NCBI RefSeq assembly: GCF_900115955.1 | Contig: NZ_FOYL01000012.1 | Location: forward strand, 1 to 64,000 | Length of the DNA stretch: 64,000 nucleotides | From: Lentzea waywayandensis | GTDB taxonomy: Bacteria; Actinomycetota; Actinomycetes; Mycobacteriales; Pseudonocardiaceae | Reading direction: 5' to 3' | Shown: positions 1-8,450 of the stretch, one piece after another | Numbering within the stretch: the first letter of the stretch is position 1 | Layout of the letters: the number at the start of each line of letters is the position of its first letter | Made by a program: the position numbers and the translations under genes | The notes under the pieces: generated by a model | The model's input: only the letters and a program-made list of their open reading frames with translations | The model's database searches: none | What the model was told of the DNA's origin: nothing

Positions 1-281
1 GCGAGCAGGTTCTCGTGCAGCCGCTGCCAGACGCCGGCCTGGTGCCAGTCCCGCAACCGACGCCAGGCGGTCATGCCGGAGCCGAAGCCGAGTTCCTGGG
101 GCAAGAACTCCCACGGGATGCCGGTGTAGAGCACGAACAGGATGCCGCACAACACCTTGCGGTCATCGAGCCGCTTGCGGCCCGGATGGTCCGCGCGACG
201 CGGGACCACCGGGAGCAGTGGCTCGATCCGCGCCCACAACTCGTCGGACACGATCCAGGGAAGCTGCTCGCCCTTCCTCAC
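1..281 (-). CDS. IS5-type transposase, N-terminal part (cut by window edge)
   Basis: Read on the minus strand from a GTG at 281, the protein begins MRKGEQLPWIVSDELW and continues with PLLPVVPRRADHPGRKR and GIPWEFLPQELGFGSG. This is the N-terminal DUF4096-type region of IS5-family (IS112-like) DDE transposases. The reading frame is open to base 1, so about 93 codons are visible and the catalytic domain lies outside the window. The gene points away from the truncated ECF operon next to it. Whether the element is intact cannot be told from this end. Confidence 0.85.
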   Translation of the reverse strand, partial: MRKGEQLPWIVSDELWARIEPLLPVVPRRADHPGRKRLDDRKVLCGILFVLYTGIPWEFLPQELGFGSGMTAWRRLRDWHQAGVWQRLHENLL

Positions 282-341
282 ACCGTGATCAACACACCGA
301 TGATCAAACCTATTCCAAGATCATTCTGTTAGGAGTTCTTA
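1..341. mobile_element. Insertion sequence end, IS5-like
   Basis: The element comprises the transposase start plus about 60 bp of non-coding DNA to about 341. The outer sequence around 325-341 (CTGTTAGGAGTTCTTA) is the likely terminal inverted repeat, because coding sequence of an unrelated gene resumes directly after it. The other end and the target duplication lie outside the window, so the exact boundary is approximate. Confidence 0.65.
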
Positions 342-342
342 C

Positions 343-411
343 ACCTACTTCATCTCCGCGACCGGGAACGGGGTGACGGTGTACTCGTCCGCCACCCTGA
401 CCGTCCAATGA
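343..411 (+). pseudogene. 3' remnant of the first gene of the ECF operon, truncated by the IS
   Basis: An open frame without a start runs from the IS end and encodes TYFISATGNGVTVYSSATLT plus VQ before a TGA at 409-411. The last bases form an ATGA overlap with the next gene, the same spacing used throughout this operon. So this is the true 3' end of an operon gene whose upstream part was removed or displaced by the insertion. In related actinomycete operons this position is held by a secreted protein with prenyltransferase/squalene-oxidase-type repeats (established knowledge, recalled). The 22 residues are too few to confirm that. Confidence 0.6.
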
Positions 412-1319
412 GGAAGCTCGCGGCACTGGCCGCCGCGACGTTCCTGACGGTGGCGGCGGCACCCGTGGTGCACGCGATCGATCACGGCAAGGGCTATCCC
501 GGTTTCTGCAAGGACGACAAGGGCGTGACCGTCGTCATCGACTTCCAGCAACTCGGTGGCGCCGCGATCGTGCGCTGCAACCCGCAGTCCACCGCGGGCA
601 CCGGCCTGGACGCGCTGAAAGGCGCGGGGTTCCAGGTCGCCGGTGTGCAGCGGTGGGGCGAGGCGTTCATCTGCCGTGTGGAGAACAAGCCCGCCGCCGC
701 GGACCAGATCCCGATCAACGGCCGGGAGAACTACCGGGAGCTGTGCATCGACACCCCTCCCGCGGCGGCCTATTGGTCGTACTGGCACGCCGGGAACAAC
801 TGCGCCTGGGACTACAGCCAGTGGGGCGTGAAGAACCGCCAGTTCCTCCAGGGCGGCTTCGAAGGCTGGTCGTTCTCCCTGAACGCCACCGCGGACACGA
901 ACCCGGTGCCGCGCGTCGCCGCCGTGCGCCCAGGCACCGAGGGCAAGGCGTGCAACGCCGTCGACGAACCGAAGCCCGTCAGCAACGACCCCGGCGAGAC
1001 GCAGGCTCCCGTCCAGGGCCGCCAGCCGCAAGCCACCCCGGAAGCGGAGCAGCAGGCCACTCCACCGCCCGGTGCGCCGACCGGAGCGTTGCCGCCGCCG
1101 AAACCCCGCGCCAGTGCCACCGCGCGACCGAAGGCGAACGACCCGTCGAGCAACATCGCGTTCAGCGGCGGTGAGAACGCCGAGGACGTGAACGAGGTGA
1201 TCAAGCGGACGTCCGGCGCGAGCGACTACGCGCCGTGGGCCGCGGGCGGTGCGGTCGTGGTGCTGCTGGCCGCCGGGTTCTTCGTGGCACGGCGGCGGAA
1301 ACGGGCCAACGAGTCGTGA
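408..1319 (+). CDS. Membrane-anchored surface protein of ECF uptake operon, SCO2322-like
   Basis: The 303-residue protein has a signal peptide (residues 1-23, ending near VVHA), a Cys-containing extracellular region with a GWSFSL motif near residue 158, a Pro/Ala-rich linker (about 190-255), and one C-terminal membrane helix (about 275-293) followed by RRRKR. That layout puts the ectodomain outside the cell with the tail in the membrane. It resembles the SCO2322-type proteins encoded with actinobacterial CbiQ/CbiO transporters. It overlaps the truncated upstream gene by ATGA and the T component by GTGA, so translation is probably coupled. A role in presenting a vitamin-like substrate to the transporter is inferred from position only. 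Confidence 0.7.
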   Translation: MRKLAALAAATFLTVAAAPVVHAIDHGKGYPGFCKDDKGVTVVIDFQQLGGAAIVRCNPQSTAGTGLDALKGAGFQVAGVQRWGEAFICRVENKPAAADQIPINGRENYRELCIDTPPAAAYWSYWHAGNNCAWDYSQWGVKNRQFLQGGFEGWSFSLNATADTNPVPRVAAVRPGTEGKACNAVDEPKPVSNDPGETQAPVQGRQPQATPEAEQQATPPPGAPTGALPPPKPRASATARPKANDPSSNIAFSGGENAEDVNEVIKRTSGASDYAPWAAGGAVVVLLAAGFFVARRRKRANES

Positions 1320-2422
1320 CGTCGTACTTCCTGCCGCGCGACCTGCACCCGGCGGCGTGGTGGGTGTGGGCGCTCGGCCTCGCGGTCGCGGCGACCCGCA
1401 CCACGAACCCGTGGCTGCTGCTCACGATCATCGCGGTGGCGGGGTACGTTGTCGTGGCCCGCCGCTCCGAGGCGCCGTGGGCGCTGGCGTTCCGGCTGTA
1501 CCTCGTCCTGGGCGCGTGGATCGTGGCGATCCGGGTGTTCTTCCGGCTCGTGTTCGGCGGCGCCGAGGGTTCGACGATCATCCTGCGGCTGCCGGAGATC
1601 CCGCTGCCGGCGTGGGCGGCGGGGATCAGGCTGTTCGGTGACGTGTCCGCGGAGTCGTTGCTGGGCGGCCTCTACGACGGCCTGCGCCTCGCGACCATGG
1701 TCATCTGCCTCGGCGCCGCCAACGCCCTGGCGAACCCGAAGCGGCTGCTCAAAGCCATGCCGCCCGCGCTCTACGAGGTGGGCACGGCGGTGATCGTGGC
1801 GCTGTCGGTGTTCCCGCAACTCGCCGAGAGCGTGCTGCGCGTGCGTCGCGCCCGGAAGTTGCGTGGTGGCAACGGAAAGCGCACGCAGGTGTTGCACTCG
1901 ATCATGATCCCGATCCTGGAGGACGCGCTGTCCCGGTCGTTGCAGCTCGCCGCCTCGATGGACTCCCGCGGCTACGGCCGGGCGGGGCTGGTCGAGGCGC
2001 GCCAGCGCGTGCTCACCGGCGCGATGATGATCGTCGGCCTGATCGGTGTGTGCGTGGGCGTCTACGCGACGCTGGACGGGTCGACGCCGCGTTTCCTGGC
2101 CGCGCCGGTGCTGTCGGTCGGTCTGCTGATCGGCCTGGTCGGATTTCGCATGGCGGGTCAACGAGTCCAGCGCACCCGCTACCGTCCGGACCGGTGGCAC
2201 CTGCCCGAACTCGTGGTGGCGTTGAGTGGACTCGGTGTCGCGGCAGTGCTGTTCGTGACGTCCAGTGTGGACCCGACGAACCTCAACCCGTCGCTGATCC
2301 AGCTGTCGTGGCCGTTGCTGTCGTGGGGTCCGCTCCTGGGCGTGCTGATCGGCGTCCTGCCCGCGTTCCTGACACCTGTTCCGGAACCTCCTCATGCCGC
2401 ACTGGAAGTGGTCGCATCATGA
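1316..2422 (+). CDS. ECF transporter T component (CbiQ family)
   Basis: This 368-residue polytopic membrane protein couples the ATPases to the substrate-binding S component in energy-coupling-factor importers. Several hydrophobic helices are visible, together with the cytoplasmic coupling segment containing SRSLQLAASMDSRGYGR, the A-R-G type signature of CbiQ proteins. The start is taken as GTG 1316, which overlaps the preceding stop by 4 nt; frames open further upstream lie inside the preceding gene. The family is usually 200-270 residues; the extra length here is additional C-terminal membrane helices. Confidence 0.85.
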   Translation: MTSYFLPRDLHPAAWWVWALGLAVAATRTTNPWLLLTIIAVAGYVVVARRSEAPWALAFRLYLVLGAWIVAIRVFFRLVFGGAEGSTIILRLPEIPLPAWAAGIRLFGDVSAESLLGGLYDGLRLATMVICLGAANALANPKRLLKAMPPALYEVGTAVIVALSVFPQLAESVLRVRRARKLRGGNGKRTQVLHSIMIPILEDALSRSLQLAASMDSRGYGRAGLVEARQRVLTGAMMIVGLIGVCVGVYATLDGSTPRFLAAPVLSVGLLIGLVGFRMAGQRVQRTRYRPDRWHLPELVVALSGLGVAAVLFVTSSVDPTNLNPSLIQLSWPLLSWGPLLGVLIGVLPAFLTPVPEPPHAALEVVAS

Positions 2423-4014
2423 TCGAACTCGACCACGTCGGCTTCCGGTACGCGGGCCGGTCCGAACCGGTGCTGCGCGACATCTCGCTGTCCATCGGGG
2501 AAGGCGAGCTCGTGCTGTTCGTCGGCCAGACCGGCGCGGGCAAGTCGACGTTGCTCGGCACGATCAACGGCCTCGTCCCGCACTTCACGGGCGGCCACCT
2601 CGAAGGCGACGTCTCGGTGGCCGGCGTGTCCACCCGGTCGCGCCCGCCGCGCGAGTTCGCGCACCTCGTCGGAGTGGTCGGCCAGGACCCGCTGGCGGGC
2701 TTCGTCACCGACACCGTCGAGGACGAGCTCGCCTACGGCATGGAACAACTCGGCCTCGCCCCGCAGGTCATGCGGCGCCGCGTCGAGGAGACCCTGGACC
2801 TGCTGGGCATCGCGGAACTCCGCCGGCGAGCACTGCGCACGTTGTCCGGCGGCCAGCAGCAGCGCGTCGCCATCGGTTCGGTGCTGACCACGCACCCGAA
2901 GGTGCTCGTGCTGGACGAACCGACCTCGGCGCTGGACCCGACGGCCGCCGAGGACGTGCTGGCCACCCTCGCGCGTCTCGTGCAGGACCTCGGCACGACC
3001 GTGCTGATGGCCGAACACCGCATGGAACGCGTGATCCCGTTCGCCGACCGGATGATCTACGTGCCGGGCAGCGGGGGAGTGCTCGACGGCACGCCCCCGG
3101 AAGTGCTGCGGGACATGCCGATCGCGCCACCGATCGTCCAACTGGGACGGTTGGCGGGCTGGGACCCGCTGCCGATGTCCGTCCGGGACGCCCGCCGCCG
3201 CGCCTCGTCGCTCACGCTCGGCAGCCCGCCGGCCAGGACCACGACCGCCGGGGACGTGCTGCTCACCGCGTCGGGAGTCGTGGTGCGGTACGGGCCGAAG
3301 GTCGCCGTCCGCGACGTGGACCTCTCGCTGCACGCGGGCGAGGTGCTGGCCGTCATGGGCCGCAACGGTTCCGGCAAGTCGTCGCTGCTCTGGGCGGTGC
3401 AGGGCTCCGGTCCCCGGCAGGGCGGCACCGTGCGCGCGGGCGACGCGGACCCGAAGTCGCTGAGCAGTTCCGAGGGTCGCAAGCTGGTCGGCATGGTGCC
3501 GCAGACCGCGAGCGACCTGCTGTACCTCCAAACCGTCGAGGCCGAGTGCGCCGCCGCCGACGCCGAGTCCGGTGCGGAACCCGGTCTGTGCCGGGGTCTG
3601 CTCGACCGCCTCGCTCCCGGCATCGATCCCGCCGCGCACCCGCGCGACCTGTCCGAAGGCCAGCGCCTCGCGTTGGTGCTCGCGGTCCAGCTCTCCGCCG
3701 CGCCGCGCGTCATGCTGCTGGACGAGCCCACCCGAGGCCTCGACTACACCGCGAAGGCCGCGCTGGCGCAGATGATCGCCGGCCTGACCGCCGAAGGACG
3801 CGCTGTCGTCGTCGCCACGCACGACGTCGAGTTCGTCGCGACGATCGCCCAGCGCGTGGTCGTCATGGCCGAGGGCGAGATCGTCTCGGACGGCCCAACC
3901 GCCGAGGTCCTCGGCGGCTCACCCGCGTTCGCCACCCAGGTCGCCAAGATCCTCGGCGAACCCTGGCTCACCGTCGCCGACGTGCGCGCGGCCCTGCCAC
4001 AGGAGGTGCGGTGA
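2419..4014 (+). CDS. ECF transporter ATPase, two fused ATP-binding cassettes
   Basis: The 531-residue protein contains two complete ABC ATPase domains and so replaces the separate A1 and A2 subunits. The first half has Walker A GQTGAGKST (about 36-44), signature LSGGQQQR (about 142) and Walker B VLVLDEPTSALDP. The second half has Walker A GRNGSGKSS (about 314), a degenerate signature LSEGQRLA and Walker B VMLLDEPTRGLD. ATG 2419 overlaps the T-component stop by 4 nt. It hydrolyses ATP in the cytoplasm to drive uptake. The degenerate second signature suggests one of the two composite sites is weak, as in many asymmetric exporters and ECF pairs. Confidence 0.92.
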   Translation: MIELDHVGFRYAGRSEPVLRDISLSIGEGELVLFVGQTGAGKSTLLGTINGLVPHFTGGHLEGDVSVAGVSTRSRPPREFAHLVGVVGQDPLAGFVTDTVEDELAYGMEQLGLAPQVMRRRVEETLDLLGIAELRRRALRTLSGGQQQRVAIGSVLTTHPKVLVLDEPTSALDPTAAEDVLATLARLVQDLGTTVLMAEHRMERVIPFADRMIYVPGSGGVLDGTPPEVLRDMPIAPPIVQLGRLAGWDPLPMSVRDARRRASSLTLGSPPARTTTAGDVLLTASGVVVRYGPKVAVRDVDLSLHAGEVLAVMGRNGSGKSSLLWAVQGSGPRQGGTVRAGDADPKSLSSSEGRKLVGMVPQTASDLLYLQTVEAECAAADAESGAEPGLCRGLLDRLAPGIDPAAHPRDLSEGQRLALVLAVQLSAAPRVMLLDEPTRGLDYTAKAALAQMIAGLTAEGRAVVVATHDVEFVATIAQRVVVMAEGEIVSDGPTAEVLGGSPAFATQVAKILGEPWLTVADVRAALPQEVR

Positions 4015-4829
4015 CCACCTCGGCGGTGCGGATCGGCAAGCGCTCCGCGGTCGTGCTGACGCTCGCCTCGATCGCGAGCCTGATGATGTTCGTCTGGCCG
4101 TTGCTCGTCCGCGTCGAACCGCAGTCGATGCAACACGGCCCGGACGCGCCGTTCGTGTTCATCGGGATCCTGCCGATCCTGATCGTCATCGTGCTCGCCG
4201 AACTGTCGGAGGGGGGCATGGACTCCAAGGCACTCGCGATGCTCGGCGTCCTCTCGGCAGTGAACGCGGCACTGCGGCCGCTGGGCGCGGGGACGGCGGG
4301 CATCGAGACCGTCTTCTTCCTGCTGATCCTGGCGGGCCGCGTCTTCGGACCCGGTTTCGGCTACGTCCTGGGGTGCACGTCGTTGTTCGCCTCGGCGTTG
4401 CTGACCGCCGGCGTCGGGCCGTGGCTGCCGTTCCAGATGATGTGCTCGGCGTGGATCGGCATGGGCGCGGGCCTGCTGCCACGGCGGGTGACCGGCAAGG
4501 CCGAGATTGCGGTGCTCGTGGCGTACGGGATCGTGGTCGCGTACCTGTTCGGGTTCCTGATGAACCTGTGGTTCTGGCCGTTCATCACCGCCGCCGAGGT
4601 GCCGTACCACGACGGCCAGATCTCTTATGTGGCAGGCGCTGCCGTGCTGGAGAACCTGCACCGGTTCGCGGTGTTCACGTTGCTCACCTCGACGGCGGGC
4701 TGGGACACCGGCCGGGCGATCACCAACACCGTCGCGATCCTCGTGATCGGCCCGGCGGTGCTGGCGACCCTGCGGCGCGCCTCGCGCAAGGCCTCGTACG
4801 GCGCGTTGCCGACTTTCAGCGACCGCTGA
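4011..4829 (+). CDS. ECF transporter S component (substrate-binding membrane subunit)
   Basis: This 272-residue membrane protein has about six hydrophobic segments and starts at GTG 4011, overlapping the ATPase stop by 4 nt. The segment GPGFGYVLGCTSLFASALLT followed by a Gly/Pro-rich loop is typical of S components such as the QueT/CbrT-like group. It closes the operon. Substrate is not determined by sequence alone. A cobalamin-like or other vitamin substrate is possible because actinobacterial homologues sit beside intrinsic-factor-like surface proteins, but that is inference. Confidence 0.8.
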   Translation: MTTSAVRIGKRSAVVLTLASIASLMMFVWPLLVRVEPQSMQHGPDAPFVFIGILPILIVIVLAELSEGGMDSKALAMLGVLSAVNAALRPLGAGTAGIETVFFLLILAGRVFGPGFGYVLGCTSLFASALLTAGVGPWLPFQMMCSAWIGMGAGLLPRRVTGKAEIAVLVAYGIVVAYLFGFLMNLWFWPFITAAEVPYHDGQISYVAGAAVLENLHRFAVFTLLTSTAGWDTGRAITNTVAILVIGPAVLATLRRASRKASYGALPTFSDR

Positions 4830-4845
4830 CCAGGTTTCTCCTGGT
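4829..4845 (+). terminator. Weak hairpin at the end of the ECF operon
   Basis: ACCAGG and CCTGGT form a 6-bp stem with a 5-nt loop directly after the S-component stop codon. No U tract follows. Confidence 0.3.
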
Positions 4846-4915
4846 GGGAGCGGGGTATTCGCCGGTTCCCCGAATCCCCGGGCGCGCAGCGGCGCCCAGA
4901 GCAGGTTGGTGAGAC

Positions 4916-6055
4916 GTGGAAGAGGCGCCATCGAAGGACGCGTGGTGTCCCACCGTCGGTGTCGAGGAGGAGTTCCTCCTGGTGGACGCGGTGACCGGCG
5001 TCGCGGTGAACAGGGCGGCCGAGGTCGTCGCCGTCGCCAGGGAGCGGTTCGGCCTGGAACTGGAGCACGAGCTGACCGGGGCGCAGGTGGAGATCAACAC
5101 GGCGGTGTGCGTGGACGCGGAGCAGGCCCGCCTCGAGCTGCTCGACCTGCGTCGCCAGGTGGCGCTGGCCGCGCGCACGGTGGGGTGCCGGGCCATCGCC
5201 GTCGGGGCGCCGCCGCTGGGGCACACGACCGGTGAGATCACGGACAGCCTGCGCTACCGGAGGATCGCCCGCGCGTTCGGCGCGCTCGCCGAGCAGCAGC
5301 TGATCTGCGGATGTCACGTCCACGTCGCCGTGCCCGACCGGGAGACGGCCGTGCAGGTGTGCAACCACGTGCGGCCCTGGCTGCCCGTGCTGTCGGTGGT
5401 GACCGCGAACTCGCCGTACTCCGGTGGCACGGACACGGGCTTCGCAAGCTGGCGTTCGACGATCTGGTCGCGTTGGCCGGTGTCCGGCCCGCCGCCGTTC
5501 TTCAGCTCGTGGAAGCACTACGAGGAGGTCTGCGACACGATGATCACGGCGGGCACCGCGCTGGACCGGGCGATGGTCTACTGGGACGTCCGGCCCGCCA
5601 CCGAACTGCCGACGGTGGAGGTGCGGGTCGCGGACGTCGCGGCGACCGTGGACGAGGCGGTGTTGCTCGCGGCGCTCGTGCGCGCTCTGGTCGCTCAGGC
5701 GGTGGTCGACGTCGGACGCGGTGTGCGAGCGGAGGACGTTCCGTCCGAGACGCTGAGACAGGCGTGCTGGGGCGTGGCCAACGAAGGCTTGCAGGGCGAC
5801 ACCCTCGACGTGCTCTCCGGCGAGTCCCGGCCGGTGCGCGAGCAGCTGGACGACCTGGTGCGCCGCCTGAACCCGGTGCTGCAGGCCAACGGCGATCTGC
5901 CTGCGGTGCAACGAGGTCTGCGGCTGCTGGACGCTGAAGGATGCGGCGCGGACCGTCAGCGCCGTGTGTTCCGCGGGGGTCAGGTGGAGTCGTTGCTCGG
6001 CCTGCTGGACGTCGACAACGCGGACCGCGCCGAGCCGGACCAGAAGTGCTCCTGA
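4916..6055 (+). CDS. YbdK-type carboxylate-amine ligase (glutamate-cysteine ligase 2 family), copy 1
   Basis: The protein has 379 residues and starts at GTG 4916. GVEEEFLLVD near the N-terminus, the central GCHVHVAVPDRETAVQVCNH and the late LPTVEVRVADVA are hallmarks of the GCS2 family. These enzymes ligate an amino group to glutamate or a similar carboxylate using ATP in the cytoplasm; the YbdK branch has weak glutamate-cysteine ligase activity and the real substrate is mostly unknown. The gene stands alone, 86 nt after the ECF operon. A shorter paralogue lies at 13517-14506. The C-terminal 40 residues have no counterpart in that copy. Confidence 0.85.
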   Translation: MEEAPSKDAWCPTVGVEEEFLLVDAVTGVAVNRAAEVVAVARERFGLELEHELTGAQVEINTAVCVDAEQARLELLDLRRQVALAARTVGCRAIAVGAPPLGHTTGEITDSLRYRRIARAFGALAEQQLICGCHVHVAVPDRETAVQVCNHVRPWLPVLSVVTANSPYSGGTDTGFASWRSTIWSRWPVSGPPPFFSSWKHYEEVCDTMITAGTALDRAMVYWDVRPATELPTVEVRVADVAATVDEAVLLAALVRALVAQAVVDVGRGVRAEDVPSETLRQACWGVANEGLQGDTLDVLSGESRPVREQLDDLVRRLNPVLQANGDLPAVQRGLRLLDAEGCGADRQRRVFRGGQVESLLGLLDVDNADRAEPDQKCS

Positions 6056-6150
6056 TCGGCGGTCGCCGGCGATGCGTACGATCGCAGCTACTCGCCGTGG
6101 AGCGGGCACAACAGAAGAGCGTCCGAGGTCAAACAGCGAGCCTGTGACGC

Positions 6151-7356
6151 ATGGCGAGAGGGCGCGCCGTGAGCGCATTTGGCATGCAGGAACAGACCGA
6201 GGACGTAAGGGCACTTTTCGGGCATTCGACCGCGGTTTTCGCGGCATTCACCGGACCGGCGCACGCGGTGGAGACCGCCAATCCGGCATTCCTGTCCACC
6301 ATCGGCGAGGACCGGACCCACCTCGACCCCCTGCTCGACGAGGTGTACCGCACAGGCGAGCCGCGCACCGGCCGTGACGTCCGGGTCGTGCTGGGCACCG
6401 GGCCGCACGCGCGGGAGGCGTTCTTCGACCTCACCTGCGAGCCGCGCCGGGACGCCACCGGCGACGTGGCCGGAGTGACGGTGATCGGCGTGGAGACCAC
6501 TCAGGTCAAGCACGCCCAGCGACTGATGGCCGAACACCGCGCACTGCTGGAGCAGATCGCCCGGCAGGCGCCGCTGACCGAGGTGCTCGACGGGATGGCC
6601 CGCTGCATCGAGGAACTGGCGCCGGAGGACGTGCTCGTGTCCGTGCTGCTGGCCGAACCCGACGGCCTGCACCTGCGGCATGGCGCCGCGCCCAGCCTGC
6701 CCGCGTTCTACAACGAGGCCATCGACGGGATCGCGACGGGCGAAGGCGTCGGTTCCTGTGGTACCGCGGCGCACCGGCGGGAACCGGTGATCGTCACGGA
6801 CATCGCCACCGACCCGTTCTGGGACGACTTCCGCCACCTGGCCGAGCAGGCCGGGCTGGGTGCCTGCTGGTCCACGCCGATCCTGGCGCGCGACGGCGGC
6901 CTGCTGGGCACGTTCGCGATGTACCACCGGGCCCCGCGGGTGCCGCAGGACACCGACCTGGCCCTCATCCGGGTCTTCGCCGGCACCGCGGCCCTGGCCA
7001 TCGAGCGCCACCACACCGAACAGGCGAAGCAGGCGGCCGAAGCGCGCCTGGCCGAGGCGATGCGCGCGGAACAGGAACTGCGCGCCGACGCCGAGCACCG
7101 CGCCACCGCGGCGGCCGAACTGGCCGCCCAGCTGCGCGCGGCCGCGGCGGAGCAGGCCCGCACGCCGCACCCCGAGCACTGCCAGCTCGGCGGCAGGTTC
7201 GGGTGCACGGCGGTGGCCGAGGTCAAGGTCGCCGACTCGTGGGGTGACGCCGCCTGGGGCTGCGCCGCTCACGTCGAGGAGGCGCTCATCCACGTGAGGT
7301 CGGTGTTCATCGCCAGCGAGGAGCTCGGCGGGCTGGTGGCCTACCGGAACCGGTGA
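6151..7356 (+). CDS. PAS/GAF sensory protein with Cys-containing C-terminal domain
   Basis: Of 401 residues, roughly 20-120 look like a PAS fold (AREAFFDLTCEPRRDATGDV), 130-290 form a GAF domain (GEGVGSCGTAAHRREPVIV, then DPFWDDFRHLA), and about 290-340 an Ala/Glu-rich coiled coil. The last 60 residues contain HPEHCQLGGRFGC and WGCAAH, a conserved-looking Cys/His module of unknown function. There is no kinase, phosphatase or ANTAR output domain, so the C-terminal module may be the output. The start could be ATG 6151 or GTG 6169. It converges on a GAF-ANTAR gene 9 bp away. Confidence 0.7.
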   Translation: MARGRAVSAFGMQEQTEDVRALFGHSTAVFAAFTGPAHAVETANPAFLSTIGEDRTHLDPLLDEVYRTGEPRTGRDVRVVLGTGPHAREAFFDLTCEPRRDATGDVAGVTVIGVETTQVKHAQRLMAEHRALLEQIARQAPLTEVLDGMARCIEELAPEDVLVSVLLAEPDGLHLRHGAAPSLPAFYNEAIDGIATGEGVGSCGTAAHRREPVIVTDIATDPFWDDFRHLAEQAGLGACWSTPILARDGGLLGTFAMYHRAPRVPQDTDLALIRVFAGTAALAIERHHTEQAKQAAEARLAEAMRAEQELRADAEHRATAAAELAAQLRAAAAEQARTPHPEHCQLGGRFGCTAVAEVKVADSWGDAAWGCAAHVEEALIHVRSVFIASEELGGLVAYRNR

Positions 7357-7365
7357 GGCTTCCGT

Positions 7366-8142
7366 TCAGGTCCGTTTGACCGTGTCGAGCAGTTCGACGG
7401 CGATGTCGCGAAGCTTGGTGTTCTCGTGCTGGGATCGCTGCACCAGCATCGCGAACGCCTCCTCCGCCGTGCACGAGTGCACGGCCATCAGCGCGCCCTT
7501 CGCCTGCTCGATCGTGGCGCGCGACTCGAGTGCGCGCTCCATGTGCTGGAGTTGGTCGCGCAGGCGTTGCCACCGCTGGGCGCTGGTGATCGTGGCGCAC
7601 GCGGCCGTGGTGAACAGCCGCATGAGACCCTCGTCGAAGGGGTCGAACGCGGTCGCCTTGTAGCTGTAGATGTTGAGTGTTCCGACGTGCTGCGCCCCGG
7701 CGGTGTCCGACGCGGGAAGGACAACGGGAACCGACAGGTATGCGCGAACACCGGCCTCGTCCGCGGCGGCCTCGAACTCCGGCCACAGATCGCCGTGCTC
7801 ACCCACGACCGCACGGACCGCTTCCAGGGTCTGCGCCGACTGCAGGCACGGCCCGCGCCGGGCGCTGTACTGCTTCTCGTCGACCTCGATCAGACGGGGA
7901 TCCGTCGTCGCGGCCGTGCGCGGATGCTCGGGCGTCATCACGGTGACGGTCACGGCATCGGCGTCCGGCACCGCCCTGGCCGCGGTCTCCGCGAGCCGCT
8001 GGAGCGCTTCGTCCAACGGCTCGTCGCCGGTGAAGACCTCACGCAGCAACTCGAGCGCGTCAGCGGTCTCGTCGAGACGCACGAGCGGATCAGGACGATC
8101 TTCGTCCACCGAGCGTTCCTGCCCTTGTGCACCGTCTGCCAT
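7366..8142 (-). CDS. GAF-ANTAR regulator
   Basis: This 258-residue protein carries an N-terminal GAF-like sensor (about 20-185) and a C-terminal ANTAR RNA-binding domain. The latter has the diagnostic ERALESRATIEQAKGALM followed by EEAFAMLVQRSQHENTKLRD. ANTAR proteins act as antiterminators by binding paired hairpins in nascent RNA (established for the family). ATG 8142 is chosen because GAAGAGG lies about 10 nt upstream. It is related to, but distinct from, the duplicated GAF-ANTAR sets at 29853-33797 and 59308-62057. Confidence 0.85.
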   Translation of the reverse strand: MADGAQGQERSVDEDRPDPLVRLDETADALELLREVFTGDEPLDEALQRLAETAARAVPDADAVTVTVMTPEHPRTAATTDPRLIEVDEKQYSARRGPCLQSAQTLEAVRAVVGEHGDLWPEFEAAADEAGVRAYLSVPVVLPASDTAGAQHVGTLNIYSYKATAFDPFDEGLMRLFTTAACATITSAQRWQRLRDQLQHMERALESRATIEQAKGALMAVHSCTAEEAFAMLVQRSQHENTKLRDIAVELLDTVKRT

Positions 8143-8450
8143 GCCGCGGCACCTCTTCGCCATCCAGGTGGAGTCCACGGCGCCGGCTGCTTGACGCACG
8201 TTCAGCGCATCGTACGGCCACGGACCGCCGGCAAAGGGAATCGGGCAAGGGGAGCTCACCTGAAACCTGGACCGGCAACGGGACGCTGGAGTGTTCAACG
8301 TCCGGTCACCGGTCCAGGCCGGACCGCCCGAAGGCGGGCCTCCAGTGCGTGCACGCGTGCACGGCGATCCTTCAGTACCCCGCTCTTGGGCAACTCAAGC
8401 GACCTCGCCCGCTTCGGCCGATCTCAATCCGGTACCGGAGTACCAGGAGC
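8143..8450. other. Intergenic region with short hairpins
   Basis: No convincing gene is present. It holds the leader of the GAF-ANTAR gene and, on the other side, the downstream region of the glycosyltransferase. A small hairpin CCGCC-CGAA-GGCGG lies at about 8324-8337 and could end transcription of the glycosyltransferase gene. A GTGC/GCAC-rich palindromic stretch follows near 8347-8365. Confidence 0.4.

Noticed and set aside
1226..2395. Long minus-strand reading frames opposite the ECF genes
   Set aside because: They are rich in Arg, His and Gln with no motifs and lie opposite clear transporter genes; typical shadows of high-GC coding DNA.
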